Source: Zerene cesonia
Taxonomy: Eukaryota; Arthropoda; Insecta; Lepidoptera; Pieridae
Direction of reading: 5' to 3'
NCBI RefSeq assembly: GCF_012273895.1
Contig: NC_052102.1
Coordinates: 4,982,917-5,046,916, forward strand
Length of the DNA stretch: 64,000 nt
Under the pieces are notes generated by a model. The model made no database searches. It had not been told where the DNA came from and worked only from the letters and a program-made list of their open reading frames with translations. Shown one piece after another: positions 28,501 through 42,301 of the stretch. A program made the translations under genes and the position numbers. Every line of letters starts with the position of its first letter. Position 1 is the first letter of the stretch.

Positions 28501-31500
28501 GAAAAAATAAGGCAGAAAAATCTCAAATGCGATACGCGAATGTTATATTTGCGACAATAAGTAATCATAAAGACGGTATTTCATATACGTGAAGTGGCTT
28601 GTGTTACGAGTGCGGAACGTGAGCTGAAAGAACCGCGACAGCGTTTATTGGAACACCTGCTTACTTGGGATATTATGAGTTTTAAACGTTCAAACAGAGA
28701 ACTCGTGACTGGAAATCTAGGCTGCTGCTATAACAACATCTTGACAGAAAACTTGACAAGTAACAGTTAAAGGTATAAAGGATACGTATACATTATTAGT
28801 CATCGAAGTTATATTATAGATTTGTGTGAACACATTGATATGTAAGTACTGCACATTACGGTATAAGAATATTACCATGTTACCAGACCAATAGGTTTCA
28901 AAAGAATTTGGGTATAAATCATATGCCGCTCTCGCAGACTTAATACAAGCAATGTAATATTTAGGTGGTGTCGTTATCGTTCATACATATTTAATGATTA
29001 TAACAATTTTATGAAAATTAAATTGATTTTAATATATTACTATAACTTATGAGTTGTGTAAGAGTGAACTTAAAAACACAAAGGACATATTCCTTGTAAG
29101 TACTCTTATAATCCACATAACTACAAATTAAATAAATACTTATAAGATGACAAGTCTATGTCTATAGTCTCTTATAAGAACTGCATCGAGAGTAGAGTAG
29201 CAGTCGTTTCTCTTGAAAAATTAAGGCCTCCCAAGTGAATTGCCATTTTTAACACAGAACTGATTTTCATTCGACCCCACGGGAATATCCTGGTGACAGG
29301 GTTGGTACCCTTAGAATATTAATAAAAATATGATTTGTATTCACAGATGCTATTTTATGATTATGGCTAGATTCAATCGGAAGGTCTGGCCAGATCATAA
29401 ATCGGTACAGGGCAATATTAAACCGTCGCTGGCGGTCGTGAAATAGCATTGCGAGCCATGTCGCACATTGCCTAACTCGCTCATAACGAGCAAGGATCAT
29501 AAATTCTAAAGCGATGCAGGGACATACACCGAAAGTTACTATTGATTGGAACATCTAAAGCATACTCATGTGATTATGATTAGTTCATTCAGTTATGATT
29601 AATAATGGCATCATTTATTTGTATGACCGTGTAGAAATTGAGGCGAGTACATAATTATAAAATTATATCAAAGCTTAAAAGCAAAAGTTTTTAATAAAAT
29701 AGTTTTGCAATAAAATATTATTCGTATTTCTAATAGAATTTACATTTTATACGACTATTTTATTGTAAAAATATAGTTGTCGAATATATTTCAGTAGAGA
29801 ACTGGAAATAGCATAGATGAAAAATTCAGATGAGATTTATTGATTTACTTTTAACCCCATTTTATACAGCTCTTACAAACACATATCAGTTATCACATGT
29901 ATGCATATTCCCTGACACGAATATTATAGATAGTGCAATAAATGATACCGCGAGATCTAGGAAAGAGTACGAAATGTTTTTAAACGTTAAAAACGGCTTA
30001 AATGTATATTCATAATTACTTTATTTTGTTTAGTTTTATCAAAATTATAAGTTAGCATTCCGAAATTGAACGAATAGTTAATGAAGGGGCCATCAATAAA
30101 ATATTTTTCAAACTTTACAAAACATTATCTAAAAACTGAATTAACAACGGCGAATTTGGCTCCTCGCAGTGAGAGCTCGCGTGCCAAGAGCTGCACTGAT
30201 CCAGATTAAGAGCGTTACCGTATTGATTTAGTTTCAATTAAATATGATACTGTTTCTTTTACTGACTTGAAATTATAACGTAACATACTTATGATTGAAA
30301 AACAAAATAAAGTCCGTCAAAAAACAATTTATTTCGTACATTTTATGAATGATGCTATAATTTTGAATGTATGATTAAAAATTACGCTTCGCATTAGTGA
30401 AAAATAAAAATTAATGTATAAGTTTATTTAATACAGAAGTTTTAAATTGAATACTTTGGTGCCAAATGACATAATTAGGATCCCACATAAGCACAATTTG
30501 GATTTTAAACTCTCCAACTTTTTTTTAATGTAAAATAACAATATATTAAGAACTATCTAAAAGTAGGTCTCAATTATTTGTCAAAAATAGTAAAAATATC
30601 ATGGGTCACAGAGTCTATCCGCAATGCAAAACCTACACAAAATTAGTTACATACAAATTTTTACTTAACTGCCATTAAAAGAATACGTAGTAATTGGGTT
30701 ATATACAGTTTGTATATTTATTTATTTATTGCTGATGTATTATTAACAAAACCTCAAGGGAAATCAATGCTATCATAAGGTAAAATTCTTTAAATGACTT
30801 ACTATTCCTTGCTTTATAGAGTTATGACATTAGTTCCTTCCATTATAAAATGAAATGTGCTTAATTAAAAGAACCATATATGCTTGAACAGTGCAAACCA
30901 TTAACGAATAAGATATGCAATGTACAATGGCTATACAGGCTTAATATCATAGAACAAAGCAACCCAGATGTTAAAGAACTCATTCAATCACCATCATTTA
31001 TACCTCTCCTTAATTGACATATCTAATTTATCCAACTAACATGCGTCTACTTTATTAATGTGTTGCGGGATCGCTGCCGTTCTGCGCAAATATTCACGGA
31101 CAGTCTAGATTCGAGAAAGCACTTCCATTTGGTCAATTTCATTAGTGAAAGAGATTTTACGAAAAAACTTAATTAGCCTTTTAAACGCAACGGTTTGTTT
31201 AATTTTTCCTGGCGAGTTTTTGTTCTTTTAGATTAAATATGTATACTAAGATTACAAGCGGTAAATTTATTTAGAGGAAAGTTAATTAATTTAGACGTAA
31301 AAAAGTTAATTAGCGTATTATAATACAAATGTAGTTTTAAAACATTTCTAGTCATATTCTTTTATTCAAAATACGTTAACTGAAATTATAATTCTTAATT
31401 AAAATTATTTTACTACGAATTTATAAACATTAAATAATTTCTTAGGGCCGGAGTCATCCTTAAGCATGAAAACCGTGTACCAGCAACTTATAATTATTGC

Positions 31501-33707
31501 TCTAGGTCATAAGCAACTGCAAGGTACGTTAATTATCTACGAAGCTTGGATATACATTTCTCTCATTGACCTGATTTTCATACACACACCGTCTCTTTAA
31601 CATTCTAAGAGTTAAAATTCTTAGATGATGGTAACAGTTTAACGTATACGTTTTAACGTTTATAAAACGTGAGCGCGCGCGGTAAAAGTGCAATTTACGG
31701 TTCATGCTTGCATTGTACTGAAACAATTTCAAGTAGCACTATATCGGTCGAGTAGTGGTGGGTATTACGCGAGTGTACGTGAGCAGGAACTGCTAGCGGA
31801 ATGGCAAATTGAAGACGGTCGAGTGTCCTATATATTTCAACACCTGCTGCAGTAGGCAGTCAACTGCGAAATTCGATGAAATTAACTGATTTTTATCTAC
31901 GATATTGAAAGCTTCGCGAGAAAAATTATATTAAACTCGCCGGATTTAATTATTGAGAAATCGAAGAATTGTGGAACGTGAATAAAGTTTCATTAAACAT
32001 GAATGGATTTGATTCCACGCGGAAGGATAACCTATATCCGTTTTATTAATTTAAAATATCTTTCTATTTCTTTTTAGACCCTGTTATTATGCCGGAGTCA
32101 CTGAAGCTAATACAAAACTTGCATTGAGTTGTCAATTGGGCAGCTTGTTTATGAAGATATACAACGTAGAACGTACAACATACGTGAAAAATATTCTATA
32201 TAATTCAGCGTTATACGTTGGGTAACTTGTCAAAATAAACTTGTTTTGAGAAGGCCTTAAAAACATTTAGATTTGGAATATTTGAATATGTCATTTATAT
32301 GTGACTTGAAGAAAGTGATTCAGTAATTCTTAACAGAATGTAGCGCACGTCATTGCGCTTTTAAATATATATTTTTTTACTATCAATATCAAAGTAAAAT
32401 AGAAATAAGAAATTATTATTTTGGATAGTTATTAATAAAACTTTATACAAAAATAGAATTACTTATTATTATACATAATATATTGGAAACAATAAACAAA
32501 TGCTTTTTTATATAATACTACCAATACAATAACTCATTGTATATAAAAGTCATAAAATATTCGGACATAAAAGATTTCTCGTTTTATATTCAAAAGCTCA
32601 TAATCAAAAACGAATTCTTCTGTTTAGATCGACGGTCTATCTGTATAAAAAAATCCTTCACCTTCACCCTCGAAAAAAGTATTCATACCAATGCAGTATA
32701 TAATAACCACAGATAAACCCGTAAGCGGCTCACAAGAATGCAACTACATCGAACATTATTGAAATTATTTTAGCTACCGTTTACAAAATAAAGAGAGCAT
32801 CAGCATCAGCAGCCATTACAATATATACTTAAATTAATATACCTTTTAATCGATCCTTTAGGAATTTTCACGTTCGAAATTGACACAATCCGTCGCTAAT
32901 AATTATAAGCCCGAGGTAAAACATTCAATTAAAATTAATACTTCACATAAAATCGTCAACTACTTTTTCAAGTTCCTGAAAACAGTTTCCCTAAAACCGA
33001 ATTTTCTGATCCAACGAATTTATGTTTTATGAGTTAAATATTATATGATCCCTGCTTTAGTGAATGTCTGAATTGAGTCAGGCGGACGTAATTCTCTTAA
33101 TGAAACCATTCAAAACGTATAAAATGAACATAATATTATTATATAATTTCGACTGACTGTCCTAGTTTACGTCTTGTATGAATCTATAAACTTTTTCATG
33201 AAAATAGCCCGTTTCCATCGTATACATCGGGATAAATACTCATTTAAATTTATTTCTATAAGGAAAATTGGATATATGAAAACACTTTTGAACATCTTAT
33301 ATGTGCTAACTAGCCATTGATATAACGCAGTGTTATTGTCGATAAAACAGCGCAATGAATTGCTTTCACCGTTAAACCAATTCTGAAGCAGTAATGTACT
33401 TCGGTGTTCATGCGCTCTGCAAACACAACTGGGAGAACTTGTCCCCAAATGGTTTAACAATAATAAAACTTTCCATCAAAGGAGCGACTCGAATAATATA
33501 AATTTTATTCCGACTACGCGATATAATTTCAAGATGACTCAACCGAGACACATTTAAGAAACTTTTCTGTTTACGCTATGACAGAAGGGGTCAATCAAAT
33601 AAAGCGATAAATTTATGTTTTGAATAAATGTATTCTCAAATAACAAAATAAACATAAGACGGCAATTTTTTGAGTAAATATATCTTAAACATGTATCAAA
33701 ACATAAT
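22502..33707. other. CadN downstream intron, no gene; repeat fragments noted
   Basis: No exon was recognised in more than 11 kb. Repeat-like pieces are: about 23202-23270 (poly-T then ATGGCAGGGCAAGC, resembling the short element at 38681); about 23470-23530 (ACCACGGACAAAGCCGGGCT, a repeat tail); and about 24625-24760 (GTCCCGGCTCCACGCGGGTT then ACAAATATAAAACATAGCCT). Open frames at 25186-25548 (120 codons), 25662-26051 and 27023-27220 show no recognisable domain. Confidence 0.45.
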
Positions 33708-33776
33708 ATGGGCCTTAAGAGAGGCCTATGTCCAACAGTGGACGGAGAAAGGCTGAAGAGAGAGAGAGAGAGAGAA
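33708..33776 (+). mobile_element. 3' end of a LINE or SINE with a GA-repeat tail
   Basis: GGCCTATGTCCAACAGTGGA followed by GAGAAAGGCTGA and a run of about eleven GA units (33754-33775) matches the widespread lepidopteran retroposon 3' tail, which usually reads GAGGCCTATGTCCAGCAGTGG then GGCTGA and a simple repeat. Only the terminal part is present, as expected for a 5'-truncated insertion. The family assignment comes from memory of the tail motif only. Confidence 0.6.
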
Positions 33777-36700
33777 TATAGGCTACAGTAAAGCAAAAAA
33801 TAGAGGAAGGCGGCACATCCGAGCTTTGAAAATAGAACTTAAAACGCACCAACTGAACTTTATTGCAAGTTCCTTTGGATAGAATATTAACCGAAATAAT
33901 TAAATGAAAACAAAATACTACGAATCGAAGAAATAAGTTTTAATCTATATGTAAATATTTTCCACAAAAAAATTTATTTACCAAGTACTCGCCTACAAAT
34001 AATCACGTACGGATTTCTTTAAATTTCGTTTCTTTTCTTCAAAGTTCTGTGTTACTAAGAATAATCGTTAGCTACTTTCCCGTGTTACAAAAACCATTAT
34101 CGACCACGGCTGAGTAATCACCATTTACTTCTTTAATAATTAAATAAGCCTCGAAACTTCGAGAATTACCAACCTTTTTTGGGTATTACAACGTTGCAAA
34201 AATCTATACGAGCGAGAATACGACCTAATATTTAACAGACTAAATAGATTGTTCATAACTTTGAAACTGTAAATTTATATATAATACGTGTTATAATAAA
34301 ACCCCACTTCAAACACTGGCGTTTCATTTATATGAAGACATTCGTGGATTACTATTAGATATATTGTTTTCACACGTTCTGCTGGTTGCCTAAAGAGATC
34401 ACTCGAAGTGATAAGATTCCATTATGTTTTGTAAATTTATATTAAAAGTCTTTAGCTACCTACTACTACAATACAATACTAGCAGCAAGGTAAACTTATG
34501 AGGATAAAGAATAAAAAACAAATTAATGTATTTATATTATTTATATTGGATCTCTTTTAGAATATTTAGCACAAAGAACACAACAAATACAATATATGTA
34601 CCTCGTTTTTTAATTTTGACAGCAAAAACAAGAGAAACATATTTACGATTTCCTTATACCGATTATAAATACACGACCTGACAGGGAAAACGAAAAAATA
34701 CGCAATTTATTTTCTCTGATATACCAATATTAGTTCATTACAAAGGAAGGGAACCATTGTGTATTTATGTCTCCAGGGCAAGTATCATGTGTATTGAATA
34801 CATCTGTTAGGGTTACAAAGGGCCACTGTTTTTACTTTGGTAAGTATTATCAATCATACCATTTCGCGTGACATAAGTGGACCCTCCTTATACGAGCTCA
34901 AACTTCCATTACTCACGAGACCACGCCCAATTCTGATTCCTTATGCCGTTCCCACAGTAACCTTGTAACCATTTCGTTTCTTTCTTTTAACGAATATCAT
35001 TAGAGATATTCGCCAAAAGAAATGATAAAAGTAATGAATATTCTTCTCGATGCTATCACGTAACGCCCGGAAAATTAACCGAGTCGACTCGACACGACAC
35101 TGACAATGATAATGCCTTCCACCATTCGCCTTGAAATGAATGTAATTATAACAAAAGTGTTGTATACAAACATGTCAAATATGTTTTTCATCAGAAAAAC
35201 ACATCGTTAATTGAAGTAGGTAGTACTGTCTGTATTAAATTCTTCAACGACAATTGCGTAAATAAGAATGTTGTCTTAACGGAAAGGGCAAAGCAATTTT
35301 GTCGTTAACAGTGTTGTCACAAATTAATTGTTATTAGCGTTTTTAATTAGCGTCCCTTATTGAACTGTCCGTCGGAAAGAGGCGAACGAATCGACCCGTA
35401 CATCCGGACGGTATTCCGTTTAATTAAACTTGCAGCCCGTTGATGGCTCTCACCATTTTTGACGCAACAATTAAAAAAATTACATGATACAAATCAAAAT
35501 AATATTAAACTATAAAAAATAATTTGATTAACATTTACGAGGATAAAAACAAAACTCATTCATGCTAGGAATGGTGTTAGGTGATTTTTATGTAACAAAG
35601 GCGGATGGATCGTGGATGTTATAGCGCCTATAAACCCTCTTGTCGAGCTGGCATTTTAAGAAAATTCCGCTCTTCTGAACAGTTATTTGTCACTTTTAAC
35701 GCCTTCAGAGGCTTATAAATTACCGGAATTCATTTAGTGAATGGCCGCTGTAATGACACCTAAAATCCTTTACAAAGGATCAAACAAGAAGAATGAGATT
35801 GCTATTTTGAACAACACTAAATCGCTCGTAAAAGCTTGTTTGTTTTATTTTGCCAATTTTTTATTCGCAATATTCAGCGAAATGAATGTAAAAATTCAAC
35901 CGGATAAAGCGACGTCGGAATGGAAGTCAAAAGGTAAAAAATCTGTTTGAATCGCTTGCGGTGAGCCGGCTCCGGTTAAGCTTAAGCAGCAAACAGCAAT
36001 ATTTAGTAGTTTGTGACAGTAATCCTCAGCAAGCAGTGCACTCGGGCGCGTCCTCATCACAAATTCTCGAGGGCACTGCGTTAAATATAGGCCACGAAGT
36101 TCCCGCCGACCACGGGAATATTGCTTTGTCACTTGGCGACATCGTGCTTCCCTAAGCCCAAGTAATTGGAAATAGTTGAAATAGACGACTTGGAGAAACA
36201 TAGCTCCATTTTACAATCGTGATTTCGTTTAACAATGCACTACGACTGTGGGGGACTCCAATATGTATTTAATTTAATTGAATGTCAAAATGTATAAATT
36301 ACCTTAGTATCACATATGCAATTCAGTAAAATAATCAATGCTTTGTGTTTCCGCAAAATCATCCTGCTCAGAGAACATATTTCTATAAAATATAATACGA
36401 AAACAAAACCAATTATAGAAGTCAACTGAATACTTTGCCAAAGAAACAATCTAGTCCCTAACTTACTTTGTTATCTAGAAGTTTGACCCTAATATCTGAT
36501 AAACTTTCAAGTAATAACGATTATAACATAACCTACACAGTAGGTGCTTTCATAGAAATGATAATATTACTTCAAAATTAACATAATACGTATGTAAAAT
36601 AACGTCTTCAAATTTTGGGTTCTGATAAAAATAAACATTTTTCGCAATCAATACTATATTTGTACATACACTAGACGCGTTTTAAGGTCTGGTCGTAAAT

Positions 36701-37004
36701 TCTTCATTATGAGAATTTTAAGAGGGTCGCGATAAAAGATATAACAAGACAATGCAGTAAGATATAAAAGGAAACAAAAACCGTAATAGACATTTTAATG
36801 ACTAGCTAACATCTATCTCGTTCAGTCAATTAGGCAAGTCGTAAACACGCTGAAAGCGTGAGTAGAATAAAAGTCACAAAATCATCCAATAGAAAGCCGA
36901 CGCAGTAAAATAAAATTATATACAGGAGCTAACATAGTTCCATATTAACTATAAGCCAAAACATAAAAGTAAACAATTTTAACAACATTAAAATTACACT
37001 AATT
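33777..37004. other. CadN downstream intron, nothing recognised
   Basis: No exon or clear mobile element. The patches at about 35340-35470 and 36000-36150 are less AT-rich than their surroundings. The latter gives overlapping open frames on both strands without a recognisable product. Confidence 0.4.
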
Positions 37005-37213
37005 ACACTAATATTATAAATGTGAAACTTTGTTTGTTTGGATGTTTGTCCGTCAATCACGCCGAAACTACTGAACGGATTTTGATGAAATTTGGTATAC
37101 AGACAGGGTTTGAGTTGACTTAGTCGATAGGATACTTTTTATCCCGATTAAATGCTCCCTTGGGATAAAACAGGTATCTTGATATCCGGGCGTAGCCGGG
37201 ATGAGCGTCTAGT
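37005..37213 (+). mobile_element. Non-autonomous Helitron-like element ending CTAGT
   Basis: It begins with AATATTATAAATGTGAAACT and contains CTACTGAACGGATTTTGATG and AAATTTGGTATACAGACAGG. It then has TTGGGATAAAACAGGTATCT and an imperfect hairpin around CCGGGCGTAGCCGGG, and terminates in CTAGT at 37209-37213. A 3' hairpin followed by CTAGT (a CTRRT end) is characteristic of Helitrons, and this body is a very common lepidopteran non-autonomous type. The 5' end is approximate. Confidence 0.65.
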
Positions 37214-38680
37214 ATCAATTAATGTTAGTGAAAAACAATAATTACGCTATCATATTAATCCTCCGAACCGCAATATCCAATACTTAGTTGAATCACTTAA
37301 CGAGGGAGCTAAGACCTCTTAGTAATGCATCAACTATTAGAATTGTAATTAGGACAACGTAGGAGTATTGATTACTTCGCAGAATTTATATTCAATGATA
37401 ATCAACATTAATGAAGATTACGCACATAAATAAACATAATAATTGTTAATTGTGAATGTGGTTACATTTTCAAGTAGAGTTTCTCAAAGCGCTGAAAATA
37501 TTTTACTCGCCTTATTGTATGTAATAATAGCAGAAGGGAGACTAGTTTGAGTTTTATTTCCTACTCTCCGACTAAAATGGTTACTATTATCCTCTACTTC
37601 TCATCAGTATGCGAAACGCGTCCAAACGCGCTCCTGGTCACAAATGTGCTGCAATATGCTGAAATGGTACGTGGCTTTTAGGCCCAACATGACGCATAAC
37701 TAACCCAACGACAAATTATTCGCAAATAAAGAGATACGCACGTCTGATGTAACAAGCTAGATATAACTATCCAGATAGTAAACATTGATCGCCCTACGGA
37801 ATTACACCTATGCATATACTTCATACAGCACAACTTTAAATTAATGCTCACAAACAATTACGTGTAATAAATAATCAATTGTTAAATAATCAATATACAT
37901 CGAACATGAACGTTACGGCACGGACGGTGTTTGTATTCCCAGCTATAAACAAAGATAACGGGTACGGATTTTACGATCGGAAAGTAGTTAGTTGGCGTTT
38001 TATTGAGTCGTATAGATTCATGGTATTCATGATGCATCAAGGAAATTGTATACTGCGGGGAGCTAAGTAAGCGTTGAGCTGATTCAAAGCTTGCTATTGT
38101 GCACGTGAGACAGATACAAGGATGAGGAGCTTAGTCGGATTATGCCAGAGGCGGCGGTTTATTATACCGCTACTTGATTTACGATGACGCGATACCGTAG
38201 AACGTCGCCGGCTCACCTCTCTAATAGGAGGTAGCCTTAGGCGAACAATTTATACTGTCACTAGCACCGATATAATCAATTCTCCAATGCGTCGAAAATC
38301 GTGCGAAATATTACTCGCTCGTGTATCTGTCAACATTTGCGTCGATGAGGGTGATATAGTTAAATAACGCTCACAGAAATTCACCGCACTAGGTGTTCGC
38401 CGTCTTATGACGCTGACTAAAGAAAAAATGGACATTAGAATGCGGGTCGCAAAGTGATTAAGCCTGAGGCCGGTGCGTTCCTGACAGCTTGTAACTCCAA
38501 GGCCTTACGTCGGCGTTTAAGCTTTATATATACTAACATTTTAGAAAGGTTTTCCCTCTTGTTGACAGCCCCCGACCTCTATAAATGTCTACCTATTCTA
38601 TTTTACCTTCGCGTTAACACTTTGCCTTTATAAAGGTTGGAGTTTAATATTAAATGCAAGAAATAAATTTCCGGATCTAG
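37214..38680. other. CadN downstream intron, nothing recognised
   Basis: No exon seen. A GC-richer stretch at about 38095-38240 has no coding sense that I recognise. Confidence 0.4.
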
Positions 38681-38900
38681 TTTTTTTTTTATGTCATAGC
38701 GGGCAGCTGAGCTGGTGGTTCGCCTGATGGTAAGCGATCACCAACGTCCATAAACATTCGCAAAGGTAGTACCTCTGTGAATGCGCCGCCCGCTTTTATG
38801 GGGTAAGGGAAAAGGAAAGGATTAATGACTGGAAAGAAGGAATGGACTAGGACGGGTGAGGAAAAGGAAACGGGCCAATGAAAATGGAAATGGTTTATAT
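38681..38900 (-). mobile_element. Lepidopteran short retroposon, poly-T end at left
   Basis: A ten-base T run (38681-38690) is followed by ATGTCATAGCGGGCAG, then GCCTGATGGTAAGCGATCAC and AACGTCCATAAACATTCGCA, then a purine-rich stretch. The same series occurs in reverse orientation at about 42990-43126, which shows that this is a dispersed family. The poly-T at the left means the retroposon's own sense strand is minus. The right boundary is approximate. It ends about 190 bases before the donor side of the CadN exon at 39091. Confidence 0.7.
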
Positions 38901-39090
38901 TATACCTAACGTAAAAATAAAATTTCGTAACGTGTATTATTGTAGCACCGAAATATCGATGTCACATTTTGGTCGCAAAATAAATCATATTACAACACAA
39001 TATCTTAATATCATATTAATGAAGTTACTCTACATTTTTTTTTAATTAAATTATTAAAAAAAATAACCTATAAAAGCTCGTTAAACTTAC

Positions 39091-39280
39091 CTGAATTTGG
39101 TTGGTTGTCTGAATTCGGTCGCGCCGAGGGAGCCCCGTCGCGCGCTTCTACCTCCAAAGCGTATGCACCCTGCTTCTCCCTGTCGAACACCACCTTTGTG
39201 AAGATTTCGCCTGTCTGCATGCTGATTTCGAAGAAGTCCTTGCCTTCGTTCCTCGGGGAATCCACTATATAGTAGTACAC
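39091..39280 (-). CDS. CadN: Cadherin-N exon J (last CadN exon in the window)
   Basis: This 190-base exon is preceded on the minus strand by TTTGGTCAG and followed by the donor CAG|GTAAGT. It encodes VYYYIVDSPRNEGKDFFEIS then GEIFTKVVFDREKQGAYALE and VEARDGAPSARPN, the core of one extracellular cadherin repeat including a DRE calcium-ligand motif. It starts in phase 0 and ends with one extra base (G). The preceding exon ends TFPNNQ, and NNQ-VYYYIVDSP is the expected CadN continuation. The next exon, which should begin near a TKFIRIGIADKNDNPP-type linker, was not found at 1-39090, so the following intron is at least 39 kb as assembled. CadN is a homophilic adhesion receptor in axon targeting and epithelial-neural adhesion. 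Confidence 0.93.
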
Positions 39281-41714
39281 CTGACCAAACAATATCATGC
39301 TCTGAATTACTCGATTCAAGTTATTCCTGTAATACCTATTCTGAGAATTCGAGAGGAAAGCTGTGAAGCTTAAACTGTTGACGGTTTATCGGAAACATAT
39401 TGAATATGTTGCTAGATACACATTAGAGGCAAACAAATGATTGCTATGTATATGTGCAATGGTAATAAATTCAAATACGAACGGCCATTAAATAATTCTT
39501 AGTTATAGAATATTAACATATTGGTTGCTGGCTGATCACGCTAGTGTATATAGGAAGATATAATATCGATCTTACTAAACAATGGAATGTTCTAAATCTA
39601 ATAAACATGCCCATGTAATTCCAATTACGGCAAAACCGACGTGTGCCATCAATATTAGCTACTATGGCAGTGCAGAGGCGAATGAAAATTAAATATTCAA
39701 AATCCTTTGAGATACCGCACATGTAGGCATGTATAGTGCATTCGTTAAATATATAAACAAATCTGGTTTTGAATAAGCCGCTTAAGAGGATTTAAATACG
39801 TTCAGACCTTTGTGAATTCTTTCGAAATTCCTTATGAATATTCTGGTGATTGCAAGATGTCTTTATTTTGTATTTGTATAATTATTTAAAATAAAGGTAA
39901 ACAAATATCTGTTATCTGCATCCACTCTAATAGAATTATAGGATGAGATATAGTATATTTTAACTAAGAAATACGTCTTCTCTCGAAAATACTTTTTGAA
40001 CATAATCTCAAATATCGTATACGATCTCTAAAAAAGGTGGCTAGTTTAGAACAATCCGGCCTTATAGTGGTTATCAGACGGAGTGCGGGACTTATGCAAT
40101 CCAATCCATTAATTGGTCGGATGTTTGGGTGCAGATAGTTGAACATAGTGATTGTCCCTATAACCATGAGAGCTTATTTTAATTTTTTAAGTAAAATTTA
40201 AACATTTTGAAGACTTAACAATAAATATTTGTATCTATCTGAATAGTCTTTTAATATTTAATCATACCTTTTTGTTTTGAGTTAGAACAGGAGTTTCAAT
40301 AAAATTATACATATCGATTATTTATATTTCTTTCTGAGTTACATATATTATTATGTATTGTTTTATGTTTGGGTATGTTATTATTAATACAATTATGCGC
40401 TTCTGATAAACTATGGCTCTTTAAAAGTGGAAAATAAATTTTCAAAAAAATTTCTCTAAAAACATCACTTTACGTACCCGTTTTCAATAATTTTAGTGGT
40501 GAACATTGAACATTGAATAATCATATTTACTTTGTAGAAACCAGGATACATTTCTCTGATGTACGCCCGCAAATAAACTCAAGTAAAATGTTATTGTAAA
40601 CTTAACTATTTTATTAAATGGCTATTCTGCATGCATTTGAATTATTCAATAAGTTATACTTGGGAAAATATTAGTTTCCTCCGCTAAATTTTAATAACTT
40701 ATTGCAAATTGAAGAGAGTCATGACCATATTTTGAGAACACAATTTCTATCTAGAAGTATAATTACGTATTTCATTTTGATATTTTCGAGTAAACAGGAA
40801 TACCATCACAGCGAACCGAATGAATCCAACTGCACCTATTTTAATCATACGATTTTTAATAATACTAGCAGAGTAACTCGAAGTTAGTCTTTAACCAGAT
40901 TCACGGCTCGCTGATTGATAGAATATTTAGCACTTATTGACATTCAATTTCAATTATTATTAATGTTAATTGTAACACGGATAAGCTTAACAGAACTAGC
41001 CGAAACATGATAACAATTATTTCTTAATGATGACGGAAAAAAATTACGTAATGACAGCTTCCTTATGTATTTCCAAAGCTTTTTCAATTTTTCCGATCCC
41101 TGTTCAACCCTATGCGGAGGGCAGTTAAATAATTATAACAGATAATTTAGAATTTTCGTTGTATTATCTTATTTCCAATTAGAAAAAATATATCAAGTTA
41201 CAAATCTTGACGCAGACTTCTATTTTTATTAACGAGTTATTCAAACTGTTCAATTACCATTTAATAATATGAAAATATAAATAAAGAAACAAATATTGAA
41301 AGAAAGAAATATAAAAAAGAAAGAATATTCTACTTGAAAATTCCTAGAAATAATTAAAAATTCGTTTATAAATAATATGTTCTATATATAAAAGCGCAGA
41401 AGTCGATGCTTTTAATATCTACATATATACCAATGTATTGTCTATATAGGATACCGTATCGAATTAATATAATTAAATATATTAATGGGTAACAAGATTT
41501 TTATACAGGGAAAAGTAATAACTAGTGCTATATATATATATATTGGTCCAGTTCAAATTTATCTTCACAACAACTTTGAAGTCATAGATATACTAACGCT
41601 AAACACTCCATAATCCTTGAAAACAAACTACAAAGCGTTTTATTTTAGGAGTATGCTTGGATAGTTTGAAAAAGAAATACTGAAAAGTTGTTCCCACAGA
41701 AATAAGACACTTAC
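39281..41714 (-). other. CadN intron between exons I and J
   Basis: A 2434-base AT-rich intron, GT at 41714-41713 and AG at 39282-39281. No RNA gene or clear mobile element is recognised; there is a short TA run near 41531-41547. Confidence 0.75.
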
Positions 41715-41897
41715 CTGGTTGTTAGGAAAAGTCCCGTCTTTGTCTATAGCGTTGACTTGCGTGACCTTGGTTCCTATCGGCTCGCCTTCAAGAACCGTCT
41801 CCTGTTCTCTCTCTGTGAATAGTGGAATTTCATCGTTGACGTCCTCCAGCATGATGTATACGGTGGCTTCTGACGCCAGCTGCTGGGCTCCATTGTT
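41715..41897 (-). CDS. CadN: Cadherin-N exon I
   Basis: 183 bases, 61 codons, phase 0 at both ends, acceptor AAAATAG| and donor CAG|GTAAGT. It encodes NNGAQQLASEATVYIMLEDV then NDEIPLFTEREQETVLEGEP and IGTKVTQVNAIDKDG. DVNDE is the calcium-binding linker ending one EC repeat; the next repeat starts at IPLF and has the expected AxDxDG-type calcium motif (AIDKDG). Exon H ends LTIRVE, and RVE-NNGAQQLASEA reads through as in insect CadN. Being a multiple of three it could in principle be skipped without a frameshift, but it carries essential linker residues and has strong splice sites, so it looks constitutive. Confidence 0.94.
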
Positions 41898-42111
41898 CTA
41901 TTTTCGAAAAACCAATAAACATATTTAGATATAAGCATTTCATTTTTGAGGGTATGGTTATAGATTAATATTATAAATTTACTGCAGACTGCATATTAAT
42001 GAATAAACATTAGCTAAAATACATCCGTAGGTTATATTTAAAAAGGTTTTTCCCTTAACAAATAAATGTGTGACAAAATTGAATCTATTTCAATGACCAA
42101 GCAATTTTTAC
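41898..42111 (-). other. CadN intron between exons H and I
   Basis: A short 214-base intron with no recognisable element, GT at 42111-42110 (GAG|GTAAAA) and AG at 41899-41898. Confidence 0.85.
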
Positions 42112-42301
42112 CTCAACTCGAATCGTAAGATTGTATTCCTTAATGCTTTCGTAGTCCAAGGGATGGTTCACTTTAATGTCGGCCCAAGTGAATCCATTAT
42201 CAGCTCTTTGTTGTAAGTAGAAAGTATGAAATTTGTTCGTCTGAGCCGTCGAGCCGGGCATCAATCGGTAGAATACGGTTGGGTTGTTTTCAATACCAGA
42301 G
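42112..42301 (-). CDS. CadN: Cadherin-N exon H (joins either alternative exon)
   Basis: 190 bases. The acceptor is GTTTTTAG|C and the donor GAG|GTAAAA. The first base C completes a serine codon begun by AG at the end of either alternative exon, giving VKA-S-SGIENNPTVFYRLMPG, the conserved CadN reading. It goes on with STAQTNKFHTFYLQQRADNG and PLDYESIKEYNLTIRVE, the middle and end of an EC repeat. Open frame continues upstream to about 42363, but using the AG at 42332-42331 would place a TAG immediately after the junction, so I take 42301 as the true start. The exon ends in phase 0. Confidence 0.94.
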
